From: Ptiloglossa arizonensis
Lineage: Eukaryota; Arthropoda; Insecta; Hymenoptera; Colletidae
NCBI RefSeq assembly: GCF_051014685.1
Contig: NW_027478535.1
Span: 124,001-188,000, forward strand
DNA length: 64,000 nt
Direction of reading: 5' to 3'
Part shown: piece after piece, positions 61,690-64,000 of the stretch
Layout: every line of letters begins with the position of its first letter
Position numbering within the stretch: position 1 is the first letter of the stretch
Translations under genes and position numbers: made by a program
The notes under the pieces: model-generated
What the model was told of the DNA's origin: nothing
Database searches by the model: none
The model's input: only the letters and a program-made list of their open reading frames with translations

Positions 61690-63171
61690 GGTTTCGAGTA
61701 TCAGACTTGCGAAAATTTTGATGGTTTCTCAACCATTCCTTAATTTCAAACTCCAATGTCTCGCGAACGGACTGACGAACTCGAGAAATTCCTGTTGAAT
61801 CTGAAAGTAGAGACTTGCCCGATTACATTGGTGAGTGTACTTTTCCCCTAGGCCATTCCAGTTATTGGTTTCGAGTATCAGACTTGCGAAGATTTTGATG
61901 GTTGCTCAACCATTCCTTAACTTCAAACTCCAATATCTCGCGAACGGACTGACGAACACGGGAAATTCCTGTTGCATCTGAAAGTTGAAACTCGCCCGAT
62001 TACAACGGTATGGGTATTTTTGCTCTAGACCATAGTAGTCATTGGTTTCGAGTATCAGACTTGCGAAAACTTTGATGGTTTCTCAACCATTCCTTAACTT
62101 CAAACTCCCATATCTCGCGAACGGATTGACGAACTCGAGAAATTCCTGTTGCATCTGAAAGTAGAAACTTGCCCGATTACATTGGTGTGTGTACTTTTCC
62201 CCCAGGCCATTCAAGTTATTGGTTTCGAGTATCAGACTTGCGAAAATTTTGATGGTTTCTCAACCATTCCTTAACTTCAAACTCCCATACCTCGCGAACG
62301 GATTGACGAACTCGAGAAATTCCTACTGCATCTGAAGTCAGAAACTCGCCCGATTACAACTGTGTGTGTACTTTTCTCCTAAGCCATTCCAGTTATTGGT
62401 TTCGGGTATCAGACTTGCGAAAATTTTGATGGTTTCTCAACCATTCCTTAACTTCAAACTCCCATTTTTCGCGAACGGATTGACGAACTCGAGAAATTCC
62501 TGTTGCATCTGAAAGTAGAAACTCGCCCGATTACAATGTTGTGTGTACTCTTCCCCTAGGCCATTCCAGTTATTGGTTTCTAGTATCAGACTTGCGAAAA
62601 TTTTGATTGTTTGTCAACCATTCCATAAATTCACACTTCCATATCTCGCGAACGGATTGACGAACTCGAGAAATTTCGGTTGCATCTGAAAGCAGAAACT
62701 CGCCCGATTACAACGGTATATGTATTTTTGCCCTAGGCCATTGCAGTTAATGGTTTCGAGTATCAGACATGCGAAAATTTTAATGGTTTCTCAACCATTC
62801 CTCAATTTCAAACTCGCATATCTCGCGAACGGATTGACGAACTCGAGAAATTCCTGTTGCATCTGAAAGTAGAAACTTGCCCGATTACATTGGTGTGTGT
62901 ACTTTTCCCCCAGGCCATTCAAGTTATTGGTTTCGAGTATCAGACTTGCGAAAATTTTGATGGTTTCTCAACCATTCCTTAACTTCAAACTCCCATACCT
63001 CGCGAACGGATTGACGAACTCGAGAAATTCCTACTGCATCTGAAGTCAGAAACTCGCCCGATTACAACTGTGTGTGTACTTTTCTCCTAAGCCATTCCAG
63101 TTATTGGTTTCGGGTATCAGACTTGCGAAAATTTTGATGGTTTCTCAACCATTCCTTAACTTCAAACTCCC
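61690..63171 (+). repeat. Island 2 of domain-4-type monomers with 708 bp duplication
   Basis: Eight to nine monomers like those at 40,900-42,000 and 54,700-55,150 (AACGGACTGACG, CTTGCCCGATTACATTGG, CCCATTTTTCGCG, GATTGTTTGTCAACC with CACACTTCC). Within it, 62,105-62,463 is repeated at 62,813-63,171, an offset of exactly 708 bp (4 monomers). The repeated part carries CAGGCCATTCAAG, CTACTGCATCTGAAGTC, TTTTCTCCTAAGCC and GGTTTCGGGTATC. Domain-5 type resumes at 63,172 with a GAATCCG hybrid monomer. Confidence 0.85.
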
Positions 63172-64000
63172 ATATCTCGCGAACGGATTGACGAATCCGA
63201 AAAATTTCTGTTGCATCTGAAAATAGAAACTCCCCCGAATACAATGCTACGTGTATTTTTCCCCTAGGCCATTGTAGTTATTGGTTTCGAGTATCAGACT
63301 TGCGAAAATTGTGATTGTTTCTCAACCGTTCCTTAGTTTCAAACTCAGATATCTCGCGAACGGATTGACGAGCTCGAGAAATTCCTGTTGCATCTGAAAG
63401 TAGAAACTCGCCCGATTGCAAAGGTATGTGTATTTTTGCCCTAGGCCTTTGTAGTTATTGGTTTCGAGTATCAGACTTGCGAAAATTTTGATGGTTTCTC
63501 AACCATTCCTTAACATCAAACTCCCATATCTCGCGGACGGTTTGACGAACTCGAGAAATTCCTGTTGCATCTGAAAGTAGAAACTCGCCCGATTACAAAG
63601 GTATGTGTATTTTTCCCCTAGGCCAAAGTAGTTATTGGTTTCGAGTATCAGACTTGCGAAAATTGTGATTGTTTCTCAACCGTTCCTTAATTTCAAACTC
63701 CCATATCTCGCGAACGGATTGACGAACACGAGAAATTCCGGTTGCACCTGGAAGAAGAAACTCTCCCGATTACAACGGTATGTGTATTTTTCCCCTAAGC
63801 CTTTGTAGTTATTGGTTTCGAGTATCGGATTTGCGAAAATTTTGATGGTCTCTCAACCATATCTTAACTTCAAACTCCCATATCTCGCGAACGGATTGAC
63901 GAACTCGAGAAATCCCTGTTGCATCTGAAAGCAGCAGCTCGTCCGATTACAACGGTATGTGTATTTTTGCCCTAAATCATAGTAGTTATTGATTTCGAGT

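Larger units (their letters stand above)
1..64000 (+). repeat. 177 bp tandem satellite array filling the window
   Basis: The window holds about 361 head-to-tail monomers averaging 176.9 bp, all in one orientation, and is truncated at both edges. Landmarks of the majority monomer, counting from TTCCTTAAC, are: NruI-type TCGCGA at phase 26-31, XhoI-type CTCGAG at 45-50, CGCCCGATTACAACGG around 81-96, AvrII-type CCTAGG at 112-117, GGTTTCGAGTATCAG around 132-146, AAAATTTT at 154-161, and GGTTTCTCAACC straddling the monomer end. I read every line and found no stretch where these landmarks are missing for more than part of a monomer, so there is no inserted element. Length, orientation and HOR structure suggest centromeric or pericentromeric satellite; the location is inferred. 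I do not recognise the family, and the organism cannot be named from it. Confidence 0.98.
50380..64000 (+). repeat. Satellite domain 5 (GAGCTCGAG / GATTGCAAAGG / GCCTTTG class)
   Basis: About 77 monomers. The typical monomer has GACGAGCTCGAG (overlapping SacI- and XhoI-type sites), CCCGATTGCAAAGG, CCTAGGCCTTTGTAG and GCGAAAATTGTGATTG. Companions include GAACACGAG with CTGGACGAAGAAACTC or CTGGAAGAAG, and a hybrid GAATCCGAAAAATTTC/GAAAATAGAAACTCCC monomer, usually in pairs. Two islands of domain-4-type monomers interrupt it (listed separately). The array runs off the window edge at 64,000. Confidence 0.88.

Noticed and set aside
1..64000. CRISPR array
   Set aside because: Period is 177 bp, there are no short identical repeats separated by unique spacers, and there are no cas genes. 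The entire period is conserved.
1..64000. RNA polymerase III internal promoter (B-box-like GGTTTCGAGTATC) suggesting tRNA-derived SINEs
   Set aside because: The string has an extra T relative to GGTTCGANNCC. I see no A box at the proper distance, no cloverleaf, no A-rich tail and no target-site duplications.
1..64000. Transposon or retroelement insertion
   Set aside because: Monomer landmarks continue at ~177 bp spacing through every line. There are no terminal repeats, no reverse transcriptase or transposase motifs, and no break in register larger than a few bases.
1..64000. Known plant (178-180 bp) or primate alpha satellite (171 bp)
   Set aside because: The length is similar but the sequence does not resemble the Arabidopsis 178-bp or alpha-satellite monomers as I know them. 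The similarity is in size class only.

Overview
The whole 64 kb window is one uninterrupted satellite DNA array. It consists of about 361 head-to-tail copies of a ~177 bp monomer, all in the same orientation, running off both ends. I find no protein-coding gene, RNA gene, transposon or unique sequence. Phase 1 is defined here as the first T of TTCCTTAAC. Monomers start at 1, 178 and 355, and the last partial one starts at 63,860. The register therefore slips by only about 38 bp over the window, all through small indels. The majority monomer is about 41% GC and carries ~10 CpGs (observed/expected about 1.3 by hand count).

This is a eukaryotic genome, and the array looks like centromeric or pericentromeric heterochromatin. 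The reasons are a monomer in the nucleosome-length class, strict head-to-tail order, long higher-order repeats (HORs) and no insertions. I do not recognise the satellite family and cannot name the organism. Undepleted CpG argues mildly against a heavily methylated vertebrate or plant genome and fits many invertebrates, but this is a weak inference.

Layout. (1) 1-8,488: a 12-monomer HOR (2,123 bp), then two 18-monomer versions (3,183 and 3,182 bp). (2) 8,489-15,917: mixed subfamilies with partial duplications at offsets of 1,415, 2,830 and 2,653 bp. (3) 15,918-36,046: family X (X1 2,297 bp, X2 2,474 bp). Then comes a linker, then family Y (Y1 3,363 bp, Y2 3,540 bp, with a nested 1,416 bp 8-mer). 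X then returns (X3, X4) with a 530 bp tandem triplication-unit duplication. (4) 36,047-~50,380: a domain marked by a 'GAGGAAATCGAG / GAATGTAGAAGCTCG' monomer class, with a 1,061 bp 6-mer duplication and a run of four 354 bp dimers. (5) ~50,380-64,000: a domain marked by 'GAGCTCGAG / GATTGCAAAGG / GCCTTTG', with a 2,656 bp (15-mer) HOR, interrupted by two islands of domain-4-type monomers.

There are no genes to work together. The biological content is the repeat architecture: subfamilies, recombinant monomers, nested HORs, a per-monomer dyad and domain boundaries. Short open frames are explained by the repeat itself and are not annotated as genes.
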